A stretch of 64,000 nt of DNA from Daphnia pulex. Taxonomy: Eukaryota > Arthropoda > Branchiopoda > Diplostraca > Daphniidae. Numbering within the stretch: position 1 is the first letter of the stretch; every line of letters starts with the position of its first letter. The stretch covers positions 310,001 to 374,000 of the forward strand of contig NC_060027.1 of the NCBI RefSeq assembly GCF_021134715.1, read 5' to 3'. Both the position numbers and the translations under genes were made by a program. Positions 37,360-48,962 of the stretch are shown here, piece by piece. The notes under the pieces are model-generated. The model was not told the DNA's origin, did no database searches, and worked only from the letters and a program-made list of their open reading frames with translations.

Positions 37360-38016
37360 GTAAGTTTAAATATTGCCAAGCATCAGGTTGATTGAATTTC
37401 TTCCAACATCAAATTTTTCTAGACTTGGCATTTTTATCGCCGCTGGAATATCCGGATTAGAAAGCTCGGAATGGTATAAGAATAGGTGTTTGATTGGTGC
37501 CTGGTTTTTATTGTCCAAACAATAGGCCTAACAAGTTAGTATTCTCTCAGGTTGTCGATTGCCAGTTAAAAAAGATGTTTTGATGCCATATAACATTCGT
37601 CTCCGGATGATTTGTTTTCTCATTGTTAGCGAAAGGAGATGTGTCCGAGTTGAGCGCCGAAGAGGAGAGCGCCGGCGTGGAAAACGGAGAAAAGAGGCTC
37701 GAAAAGAAAAGGGTGGGACCGAAACTCACGGGGCAAACTCTTTTGACTCATCGGCGGCCCGGCCTCTCTCTCTTTATATATTTTCTTGTCTTGTAGTATA
37801 TGCTCTCTATGGAGGAGAGAGAGAGAGACTGGGCTATACAGACTCTTCTTTGGTGCACCCCCTCCATACACACACACACAGTTGTTTGCTATCGCGATGG
37901 CTACGCTCTCATGTCGAGTTGATCGTCGATGATTCGTTTCCCGCCACTCTGCCGGATCGGTCGCCTATCCTCACTTCCTTTGTGTGCTCCTGATTCATCC
38001 CGCTTCTCCGTTCCAG

Positions 38017-38082
38017 GCATCTCTAATATCCACCACCATGCATTTGCTTCAGAGCAACTTCGTCTAGTTCATCCAGCGCATG
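38017..38082 (+). promoter_or_regulatory. Candidate 5' UTR exon of SerT with a 9-codon uORF
   Basis: A good acceptor (CCCGCTTCTCCGTTCCAG) at 38016 and donor (GCATG|GTAAGT) at 38083 bound a 66-base exon. Inside, CACCACCATGC has an excellent start context and opens a frame from 38038 to a TAG at 38065-38067 (9 codons). If spliced into the SerT leader it would be an upstream reading frame reducing translation (inference). Confidence 0.35.
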
Positions 38083-38387
38083 GTAAGTTTGTTTGTTTTT
38101 TAGCGACGAAAAATTGAACTCCATTTTTAATTTGGTGATGTATTGAAACTTGTGATTCGACTGGACGTTCCACAGCAGGACGTTCTTAATCAATTTAGTT
38201 GATTGGCCATTCTGGCATCATCTGTGGATTCCCCCTTTTTGAAATGGCTTGTTGATTGTACGAGCTTCTTCTTTTATTATTATTGAAAGGGACAAACATA
38301 AAAGAAAGAAAGAACAACAACAGCTTTTTAAAAAAACAAATACGAACTAAAAGGTTTTGGGTCCCGCACACTCACGAAGCGATCCCG

Positions 38388-41300
38388 ATGCTCCCGGAGA
38401 AGGCGAGCGCTAGCAACGGGACGGTAGCAGTAGCGGTGGAGGGCAGCGGCAGCCAAAAGCGGATCCAGTGCGGAAATAGCCCATCGTCGTCGTCGACGTC
38501 GCCATCAGCTGAGAGTCTTCTGAAACAGCAGCAGCAGCCGGACAAGATGGCGAAAGAGACCAACCTGTCCGGCAAGGTTTCCGGCTCAGCGGCGGCTGAC
38601 GAGCAGCACGAACCCATTCTACTCAATCACCATCCCGACGATCAGCAGGACGAAGACAAGGCGCAAATCGTTTTCTTCCTCTCGGAGACTACGGCGGTGA
38701 GCGCCGGAAGCCACCGGCCGGATGCGCCCAACGAGGACTCACCTGCCCTGGAAGAACGTGAAACCTGGGCCAAGAAAGCCGAATTCCTTCTGGCCGTTAT
38801 TGGCTTTGCGGTCGATCTTGGCAACGTCTGGCGATTCCCTTACATCTGTACGCATTATTAATATCCATTATCTCTTTTCAATCAAAATTAATCCTCGCAG
38901 TAATTAATTGACAAAATTGAACCTTTCTTTCTGCACAACCCCCAGGCTACAAAAACGGAGGAGGTAAACTTGACCGCTGATTGAATAATTCCGTGAATGA
39001 AAAGTAAATCGATCCTTCGACGGTGTTTCTTTTCTTTTTCTACAGGTGCGTTCCTCATTCCCTATGTCGTCATGATGGTCTTTGGCGGCCTGCCGCTATT
39101 TTACATGGAGCTGGCCCTGGGACAGTTTCACCGCAGCGGCTGCCTAACTCTCTGGAAGCGCATCTGCCCGGCCCTGAAAGGTACAAATCATTGCCGTTTT
39201 GTCTTATTTTGATAACCAAAACACGCGTGACTTGACTTGTGTACACAACACGCAGGAGTGGGCTACGCCATTTGCATCATCGATTTCTACATGGGCATGT
39301 ACTATAATACCATCATCGGCTGGGCCGTCTACTATTTCGTGGCTTCGTTCACGTCCGAGCTGCCCTGGACTTCGTGCGACCACCCGTGGAATACCAACAG
39401 TTGCGCACTTGTCGGACCCGTCGATAACGGCACGTTCGTCCGAAGTCCCGCCCAGGAATACTTTGAGTACGATTTATTCTCGCCCACTCATTTACCAATT
39501 TAAAGAGATATTATTTACCATTATTATACCTTAAACTATTAGGCGGAACGTCTTGGAGAATTACCGGTCGGACGGGATGGACGATCTCGGACCAATCAAA
39601 TGGTCGCTGGCCCTGTGCGTCTTTGCCGTCTTTGTCCTCGTCTACTTCTCACTGTGGAAGGGAGTCCGATCGACTGGCAAAGTAATTACATCTTTCCTTA
39701 CGTCTTCTCTCTCTCTCTCTCATTCGCCCCACCCCGGTTTGAAATGTTTCGATGGGTATAAGAGCAGTAGCTGCATCATCGCAACATCACTTGGCGGGGT
39801 CTATATGTATCTATGATACTCTCTCCATACGTGTATTTGATCTGATTGGGCTACTCAAACTCTTTTTCTCTCAACTCTTTTTCCGGATTCCTCTTCCGCT
39901 TGTTATTGCATCGATCCCTCCATCTTCAGCTCTCCCCACCCCCTTTCTTGTCTTATCTGTCTGCCTCAAAGTAATATCTATAGATTCAATCTATCTGGTA
40001 CTACTATATACTTCTTCTTCGCCAACCCAAACTCATTTGCCAGAGTACCATACAGTCGAATCTATTTCTTTCCTTTCCGAATTGTTTTTTCTTCCTCCTC
40101 CGGCTTGACCGACTCGCCGCTTGTATTTATTTGGTTTCGAAAAACAAATGGGAGCCGGAGTTAAAAAGGATCGCGCAGACTCGCTAATGCAATCGGCGGA
40201 TGAAACGCGGCTGCATTGTGTATTGCCCCTTTGCGATGGCAGCAGCGGCGGTGCTGGTGCTGGTCCGTTGTTGAGTCTCACAACAGTTGGGCCTCCTGTT
40301 CCTTGTGTATTCGATTATTTTGGCACTCTGAGCTGCTTCGACGCCGACGCTCAGCCTGATTGGAATAATATCGTCTTTAGAGTGTGTTTGTTAAGCCACT
40401 CGACACTCACAGACTATCACCCTCGAGTTGCTCTGCTTCTCGACATATTGAATAGGGTCTAGATTGAGCGACTTGATGACTGTTTGAGAGCCCCAGTCAG
40501 AGAAACGATGAGGCCCCCCCCCCCCGTGATTTTTGCTCCTGGGGTGGAGAATTGGAATAGATCCACTCGAAAAATCGTTTCATCCGTGTATAACAACACT
40601 CCCATCGCGCATGATTATGATATTCGTTTTCCGATATAATAATAATAATAATAATTCTCTTGTCTTTTATGTGCGCTTGCCTCTTTTGCCTATGTAGGCC
40701 GTTTGGATCACGGCCGTCGCTCCTTATATTGTCCTCATCATCCTCCTCTTCCGTGGCGCATCGCTGCCAGGCGCCGGTGATGGCATCCGCTACTTCCTCA
40801 CGCCCCAGTGGAGTAAACTGGCTGAAACAAAGGTTCGCGGATGCCCCCATCTGATTTTCATTATCATTTTTGTTTAAAATATTAATAATAATTTTGAATC
40901 TTGCGCGCAATGAAGTCAAATTCTCCTTTGAGAATCTCGAAAGTTTCTTGTGCCGCCTACAACAATTTTTTAATTTCAATTGAAGTGTATTTATTAGATT
41001 TTGTTTCCTCCGTTATATAGCCAAAAATAACGGAATGTAAAGCTTGCTAGATAACAAATTGCTTTAGATCCTTCAACGCGCTCCGACGTGATAAAAATCG
41101 ATTGAGGAAAAAAAAATCTATCCATGCTAAAACTTGTGGCCAAATTCAGTTACAGTTATAATTCAGTTTTCACACACGTAATGGGTTTCCCCCGGGGTTT
41201 CGAAATAACGCTGGATTTCGCACATGTTTGAATTTGTCAAGTTTGACGGATTTTTTATATTCCGTGCTCTTATTTTTATTCAATTGAATATTGATTTGTG

Positions 41301-42916
41301 ATTTCTTTGCATATTTTTTTTTTATCGATTCGGTGTGACAGGTTTGGACCGATGCGGCGTCACAAGTATTTTTCTCACTGGGACCTGGTTTCGGCACCCT
41401 ATTGGCCCTCTCCAGTTACAACAAGTTCCACAACAATTGCTTCTAGTGAGTCACTCCCCGTCTCTCTCTCTGCTCCTTCCTCATTCTACGGTCTAATCTT
41501 CTCCCTTATTGTCCGAATCGAGTCCTCGATCGATGACTAAACGACCACTTGAATGGGGAACCCCTTTTCATACGAGTTTTCTCTTCAACGTCGTATAGAC
41601 TCTGCCAATCATCAGTCCACAAAAGCCCTAATAATCCTCTCGACTAAACTTATTTTTTTCTTCTCTCTCTCTTGGCCCGTGTGTATACTCGCGTAGTGAC
41701 GCCTTGTTGACGAGCTCCATCAACTTGGCCACCAGCTTGCTGGCCGGCTTTGTCATCTTCGCCGTACTCGGTTACATGGCCGAAATCAGAAACGTTTCGA
41801 TCGATCAACTTGGACTGGAAGGTTTGCTTGATTTAATTCATCAAATTTGTTGAGATTTCTAAAATTTGGATATTTCGAAATTGTTGAATAGGTCCTGGAT
41901 TAGTTTTCGTCGTTTATCCGGAAGCAATAGCGACGATGGCCGGATCGACATTTTGGTCGATGATATTCTTTTTCCTATTGATTACGCTTGGTAAATAGAT
42001 TCACGACTATTAAAAATAAGAAATCATTATAATTTCTGTATTTTTAATTTTTCAAAAGGATTGGATAGCACTTTTGGTGGATTGGAGGCCATGATCACGG
42101 GACTGTGCGATGAGTATCCCGTCTTACTGGGCCGCCGGAGGGAACTATTTGTCGGGATATTACTCGTTTTCATCTACCTCTGTGCTCTCCCGACCACAAC
42201 TTATGTAAAGACCAACTCAAATGTCATTTAATTTAGAGTACAATCTCATTTTTTTACCGTTGGCGCAGGGTGGAATGTATTTGGTCGATTTATTGAATGT
42301 CTACGGCCCTGGCATAGCAATCCTCTTCTTAGTGTTTGTGGAGGCTATGGGCGTGAGCTGGTGTTACGGTACCCAGAGGTTCTCCGACGACATCGAGTCT
42401 ATGCTCGGCTTCCAACCGGGACCCTTTTGGAAAATCACTTGGGCTTACGTCAGCCCCATCTTTATTCTGGTAGACTATTACAAAATCCATCCAATGAAAT
42501 AAATCAAATCTTAATAAATTCTCATTGGTGTCTAGCTAATTTTCATCTGCACTTTGATCGATCCGGTCCCGCTGGACACACAAGATTACACGTACCCGGC
42601 TTGGTCCATCAAAGTCGGTTGGGTACTCACAGCCATCCCGCTGTCTTGCATCCCCATTTACATGATCTACAAATTGATCATCACCAAAGGGACTTTCGTG
42701 CAGGTTAGACCAATTTTTCCTTTTTTATTTCTTTTTCACTGCACAATTATCTGACGATTGGCGTATCCTGTGAATGCGCAGCGATTGGTGAAAATGTTTA
42801 CACCGGAAGACACGAGCGATCCTCGAAACTTGTCGCAAATGACTCTGACGGCCCGCGATGCCGTCGCGCCCAGCACCGTCAGTCATCACTCCACTTCCTA
42901 TGGCACTCAAGTCTGA
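38388..42916 (+). CDS. SerT: Serotonin transporter (SLC6A4-type, sodium-dependent)
   Basis: Thirteen exons (38388-38847, 38946-38963, 39046-39180, 39256-39466, 39543-39681, 40698-40832, 41342-41445, 41697-41821, 41892-41990, 42059-42204, 42269-42469, 42536-42703, 42782-42916) close in phase to 691 aa. It clears serotonin from the extracellular space using Na+ and Cl- gradients. TM1 carries [13 protein letters not shown] with D143 as the amine-binding Asp; F140 matches the Phe found in fly SERT where human has Tyr95. HRSGC, GYAICII.FY and YYNTII.WA separate it from dopamine transporters. EL2 keeps the disulfide Cys pair ([13 protein letters not shown]). M219 stands at the position of human Ile172. 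Exon 2 has only 18 bases and encodes the YKNGG turn after TM1. The 130-aa N-tail is Ser/Gln/Ala-rich, longer than usual. ATG 38388 was chosen because the upstream in-frame sequence looks non-coding; ATG 38548 is an alternative. Confidence 0.92.
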
Positions 42917-43300
42917 ATGAGAAACCAAACCAGCCCCCCAACATTACATTTAAATTATAAAATCACCCTTCACTTGTTTTGGTTTTTCTAATAACTGTTC
43001 AGCTTTTTTTTTTGTACGAAAACTTAAATTCATTAGAAATGTTCGTGTCGATAGCTAAGCAATAGTGTAGGGTAAATATCATTTGTTATCATCGATGTGT
43101 GTCTCCTCTAGCTGTTTTATAAGACCCCCCCGTCGTTTCATTTGATTGTTATCGTTATTATTATTATAAAAAGGATAATGACTAGCATTTCGTGATTGTT
43201 TAACCATGGAGAAAGTTCCAGTAAGCAACAGCCAGCTTAAAGGGACTTTTCGTTTCCTTTCTTTTGTATGCTCCTCTTTATTCTAGACACCAATTCCGTA

Positions 43301-43306
43301 AATAAA
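43301..43306 (+). promoter_or_regulatory. Poly(A) signal of SerT
   Basis: AATAAA about 385 bases after the SerT stop codon, the first clear hexamer downstream on the plus strand. Confidence 0.5.
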
Positions 43307-43931
43307 CATGCGAGAGTCGGATTGTAATAAATCATCTCACATTTCTCAGCGACATCCGCACAGACTAATGGCCAACAGCTGCTTTGTGAGCTTATTCAGA
43401 TTTCAGCCTCATCCTCTCAATAAAACATGCACCAGAGACATTATCTGTGTCATCCACTTACAACATGAATGCGGAAGCTCTGCAAGACAGATGTCAACAT
43501 TTCCAGCGCACTTGTTTTTAAACGTATACAGTAATTCTAATGGGGTTGACAAGAAACAGACGAATAATCAAATCAAAATTTAGGCTGACGTTGGCAAACT
43601 GGCGTTCAGAGTTAAATTCATATTGGCAGGTTCGCAGCTGCCAGCTGCTAGCTAGCTCGTGTAAATTTAATTTCTTCCCATCCGGATTGCGCATGTTTAA
43701 AATAATATACAAGTCTCAAGACGCAAGTTATGAGTGACTTCGTATTCATACACACACTAAAGCTTGCCTCCCTTATTTATTCGAATAAATTTATGGAATG
43801 TTGCAAAGCGAACATTGTTATTCAAGATTACACGCGTATGGCACTGACTGAACATTCAACAGCTCCACATTAAATAAGGTATAGACAAGATACATAAGGC
43901 TTAAAAAGGGATAAAATCCGGATGTAAGAAA
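43307..43931. other. Intergenic DNA after SerT
   Basis: No gene is supported. Short frames on both strands lack splice sites and domains. Confidence 0.4.
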
Positions 43932-45122
43932 ATGTCAAAATTCCAGATGGCATCCACTGAATGTGATGGGGAAGGTTTCAAGCTGTGGATCGATGGTACT
44001 CGTACTTCAGGTACGTTTACTTTGCACTCTAAACATATTTATCGCATTTCCTGTAAGATAATTTGGATGGTAACTGTCAACAACGGTTTAAATAATACTT
44101 TCTAAATCAGGCCATTTTTGCGAGTTGCAAACGAATTGTTACTTGCACGTTTCTTTTAGTTAACGATGGCTTTATCATAGACTTGTATCATTTTCAGCTG
44201 TCAAATTAGTCAGTTTCAGCTACTTTGTCCTTCCCTGTAAAAATGTATCGGCAGTTATTGTGTGTTAACTTTTTGGTGATGACTGACGATAGCTATTCCA
44301 CCAACAAAGCTCACTTGTTAATTGTTCGATGATGGTTTTTTTTTCGTACTAAATCTATTTCACGGAGATGACGAATATTTTGGTTTATTTTTTGTCCGTC
44401 CCACTCTATGTCCTTGGATGCTAAGGGCTGTCACTAGGTGGCTAAATATTTCAGTGTGTTTAGGGATTCAGCCCTTCTATTTTGTGTTGGTATTGGGGGA
44501 GGGGATCAAAGTTTTGAGACGACTGACTTTCAACTAGTTCTTTTCCATCGAGACGCTGGCCGAGAAGGTTACTTTAGTTATTTCTGGGTACTTTCTTTCC
44601 CGACATTGTTCTTCATAAAAAAGGTAATTACTGCTTTGATTCTAAATGTATGTTTTTTATAGTTAATTTACGATCTTAAATTCATACTAGCCAATTCAAA
44701 GTGGCCATGCCTGTTGTACACTTGTTCAAAATGTCGTCTCTTGCTCCATGTTGCACGTTTCGTCACACGTCAAAGTACTTTAGAACAGTGCAAGTAATAA
44801 TGTTGAATAACTTAATAATCCTAAGACTTTGTTTCCATATTAAAATTCTGTAATTGAGTTTGAGATTGAGTTTTTTTAGATAACTAATTATTAAACATTT
44901 GTTATCTAAAGTTACACATCATTTGGAAATAGTTTCTGTGATTTGTTTTGTGAATTTTTGCAGTTGAGAGATGCACTTGAATAAAGCTTGCGAAAGCATG
45001 CACAGTTAAGAATAATTTGAGAAGTTTCTTTTACTAATCTAATTTATTTTTTGAAAGGTTGGTGGAGATGTTTCTCAATGTGCAGTGCAGATGAGTGCCC
45101 CAAGTCGACAAGATGCCTCTGA
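43932..45122 (+). CDS. Possible two-exon gene for a 47-aa Cys/Trp-rich peptide
   Basis: ATG at 43932 opens a frame to 44010 (donor CAG|GTACGT), and an acceptor at 45057 joins in phase to 45058-45122 (stop TGA). The join creates FKLWIDGTRTSG followed by WWRCFSMCSADECP. The aromatic-Cys pattern faintly recalls the start of FLYWCH-type fingers, but the His half is absent. The transcript could continue as a long non-coding RNA: a further donor (AAATG|GTAACA) lies at about 45170. Support is only from splice signals and phase, so this may be chance. Confidence 0.25.
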
Positions 45123-46506
45123 TGTATCATGTTGCGAGATGAAAATGGGAAGAAAATGGAAATCTGAAATGGTAACAATTTACGTGAAAAACACCTTCAG
45201 TGGGTTTGCATTTTGCTTAACTTGTTGTCTGTGTTCTTTGCTTAAAAATAAGTAGGGTGTAATACTTTGATTTAGATGACATTTGACAATTACTAATTGT
45301 GTCTAATTAGAGCCTTTGTGAAAAGTTGTAATTTTCTTAAAAAAATAACTTTCTTAGACGGAATTGAATTTATTTTTTATTTGTTTGAAAATGTTTTGGG
45401 TTAACTCATGTTCTTTTGCTTTATTAGATTCCTTGGTAGATTTGGTGTTGAAGCTGTTAATGGTGGTGATTTCTGGTGTGCAGTGGTGTGGAAGTCATTT
45501 TCGAGAAATGCACTGATATGAAGTTTCTGCAGACTTGCCGTTCAACATCAGACTCCGAAAAACAATGTTGGTGTTGATGCAGTGTTGAGCTGTCGTGAAA
45601 AATAGTTCGTGTTGGCAGATGACTTTCTGGCATTTTGTTGGTGTGTTCTTCTGCTTCCTGTACACATGTTGAGGTAATGCTGGATGAAAAGTTTATTCAA
45701 TTATCGACTTTAACTAAATCTCTGTTCTTGATTCAGTTCAATCGGACGCCGCCGTTTCAAACTTGATCCACTGGTGAAGCTAAGGAGAAGTTACTGTTAT
45801 TCAAGACTGAGATTATTCAGATTTATTGATAAATTAAAAATGCAAATCTATTGTCCCTTTTCCCTAAGTAAACAAAATGACCTTAGTTGTGTGAAAACCA
45901 GTAATGTTATCATGGAATGGGGAATTGTAATGAGATTATATATTTATGAAATAAGTTAAACCACAAACTGAAATGATCCAACACGTTCTGCTATTAATCA
46001 ATAACATGAACTCATTAAAAAATAAACCATTGAAATCAATATTGTTTTCTCTTGCATATTAATCACACATATTTTTTTACATAAATCCCAAACATCCAAT
46101 AATTTTTTGTAAATAAAATAATATCCAGCCCAAATTTTTATTAAATTCTAAAATTTGCTAAAAACAACCACCATATTTTTTTTTACTAAGTCTTTTTCGC
46201 AAAAAATTGGCGATGTTCATTTATCCTATCTCTTGTTTTAAAATTTAACAATTTTTTTATTTATTTTAAATTTTTTATTTATTTTAACACAACCACATAT
46301 ATTTTATGGCCCCCAGGGAGGGGGGGGCCTGTGACTTTCCCAACCGCGATAATAACATGTGCCGTTATTATTTTGTTGGTGCAGAAAGCCGGAATTTAAT
46401 CTAGCAGTTGTCGACTATGTCAAATCTGACATGGGGTCAGATTGCCACAATCGTATACTGCACATTGCACAAGTAAGAAGGCAAAAGACAACAGATGAAA
46501 CCAATT

Positions 46507-46660
46507 CAAGTCAGCAAATCACTGGCAGAGCAAAACCACAAATAAAAACAGATAAAAATATTTAAAGTCAGCAACACGGGATACCACTTGCAAAGCAAAT
46601 AACACAAAAGATAACAGTAAAAAATATTTAAAGTCAGCAACCCGGATATCACTGGCAACT
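46507..46660. repeat. Degenerate tandem repeat, about 60 bp unit, about 2.5 copies
   Basis: Units start with AAGTCAGCAA (near 46508, 46566 and 46631) and contain a TCACTGGCA or CCACTTGCA segment, then AGCAAA and a GATAA(A/C)A...ATATTTA end. The copies are diverged. No function is evident. Confidence 0.6.
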
Positions 46661-48065
46661 TCAGGCTTCAGGCTGCTTCAGGAGACTGCCAGCACAGCTA
46701 CTTCTGGATAACACAGGAATCACACGCTGCATACAACAGTTCAATTAGTCTTCATCACATCTTACACCATCAGGCTGCAACAAGGTAAGTAGGTAACCAA
46801 CAGCGAACCTATTTAAGAAAATAAAAAAAATTAACATCAGGGAAACACAGTGTGTACAAACAGGACTCATTATGACAGAAGAATACAAGGAGTTAGACAA
46901 AACTACGCAGTCCAACAGATCTCTCCGATATCTCAAATTTTACAAAGGAAGTTAGAATTGGTAAGGTATTCAAATTACAAATTGATCTCTAGTCATATTA
47001 ACAAAGTACTTTAGTAGGAAATTGGACACAAATAATTACGTTTGCTTTTGCATGGGACGAGACGTACGTGTACAGGCAGCAAGACACACGAGGCACATTT
47101 CGGCAAAATGAACGGCAAAATGAACAGGCACTCAAGTCCGAGTTAGATGATTTAACAAATTGGTATTGAAATCACCTGTAAATTTACACATCGAAATTTA
47201 AAATTCAGTATTTAGAACCCTAAGAAATTATTCAAATTAACAAGAAATACCTTTTCATTTTGGGAAACGTCACGACCGGCACCTCACTTCTGCTGCGTCA
47301 AGGATCACAATGGCCGAATTTAGTCCCTGAAGATTGACTAGCGCCACCTAGCGACAGCCAATTGGATTGCTTCCTTGCAGACAGCACGCAGCAGCTAAAT
47401 TTGAATTCGTCAACCTAACCTGAATCTTAAATATTTCAATTAGTTTATGATAAATTAACAAATTTCAATGATGGCAGGTCTAGTACAGCACATATACTCG
47501 TCGATAGATTACACCACTCAAACCGATAGCTTGCGTTACGAAAATAGATTGCACCTATAGGTAGCTTAGATTTTACAGCAACAAACTATATCTGAGAATC
47601 ACAGTCACCTTCTGAATGCTTGAAATTATTAACGCTTCTACGCTGCCTGGTACCACGTCCTCAAAAACCGAACAACGGGGTATCCGGCAGGTTCGTGTTG
47701 GGTCTGAGGCTTTTTTTTCTAAAAACACCCTACACCTGGCAGGTATCTGTTTTCCAAATAAACATCGTAACGAAAAAGTGACATAGAACGGACACTGCAT
47801 CCGGCTCTCATGCAGGATATGGCGTGTCAAAAATTTTTTTTTCGGTGCATTCTACTGTTGTAATCAACAGGTTTTTATTGGACTTACGTCAACAAATGAT
47901 GGATTCACCATTATGGCGACTGGTGAAAATGACGGTCCTGACTCCTGTCGCAGTTGACTATCCACAATTCCACATCTACAGAACCTCACGTCCCATCCAT
48001 AATGCCAAAAGATGAAGTTCCTACCCACTTAATCGTCCTAGTTGCTGTCTGTCTGCTGCGAAGTG

Positions 48066-48136
48066 AAAAGCCTGGAACCAAGGGAACAGTTAAACCTGGA
48101 ACAAAGGGACAGAGAAGCCTGGAACCAAGGGAGCAG
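48066..48136. repeat. Short tandem repeat, three units of 22-24 bp
   Basis: AAGCCTGGAACCAAGGGA and close variants (AAACCTGGAACAAAGGGA) occur three times in a row. One frame reads as PGTKG repeats, but the frame is short and lacks gene context. Confidence 0.65.
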
Positions 48137-48962
48137 AGAAACCGCCGTCTCCTCTGCATTACCTGAATAAAGAGAAAACAATTTTTATTAAGTGACCTGC
48201 CAATAAAAGTTACATAATTTATAAAGGTACTTTAAACTGTTTTTCTTTGCTCAAAACTTTAAAGGCGCTCTTTTAATTGCTTGTAATCTAGTTAACAATA
48301 TTGATAACTGTACACAGAACAAAGCTCACTTGCTAGTTTTCTGAAAATTTTCCGGAAGTATACTCAGAAAGCGACAGACACCGAAGTAAGCGACAGCAGA
48401 CCACTAAAAAATTTGAGGGAAATGGCCGCGGCTAAATGGATCCAGCCATTGTTGTTATTAAACTGCAGTGGCACCCTAGTGAGAGATTTCTGTACCTTTC
48501 TTTGCTTCAATACAAAGTAAATGTTAAAGTTTTTAAATTTCGTTATCGAATTGCCCATTCGAATGTAACCTAATCGATTCTTTTTCCAAATATATTGAAA
48601 TTCCAGGTTACATAACTTGATCACTTCAACATGACAACATCGCACATATGAAACGAGTAACAATGGTATTAGCAAAAGAGTAAATCATGCAAATTATTCC
48701 ATTTACACTACAACCTCAAGAATCAAACCTCAAAATTTGGCCTTCGACAAGGCGGGTCTTAAGATAGCAAAGTATTGCATAAAAATGTTAAGAACAATTA
48801 AATTTAACTGAATTTTCACAAGTTCCCGGATTTTGTTCAAAATGAAGGAATTTTGAATTAACAAACGATTGTTCAATTCTTAGGATCTCGATATTCTTTT
48901 GTGAAACTTTAAAATCAAATCGACATTCCGAAACTTTCTTGGGTGTCCGATGCGTATTTTGC

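Larger units (their letters stand above)
45123..48962. other. AT-rich intergenic DNA with small tandem repeats
   Basis: 3.8 kb with very AT-rich sequence at 45960-46300, a G-run near 46318-46326, and the tandem repeats listed separately. No convincing coding exon or RNA gene is visible. Confidence 0.45.

Noticed and set aside
38388-42916. Dopamine transporter instead of serotonin transporter
   Set aside because: The HRSGC segment and the TM3 and EL2 motifs match SERT better, although F140 also occurs in dopamine transporters.
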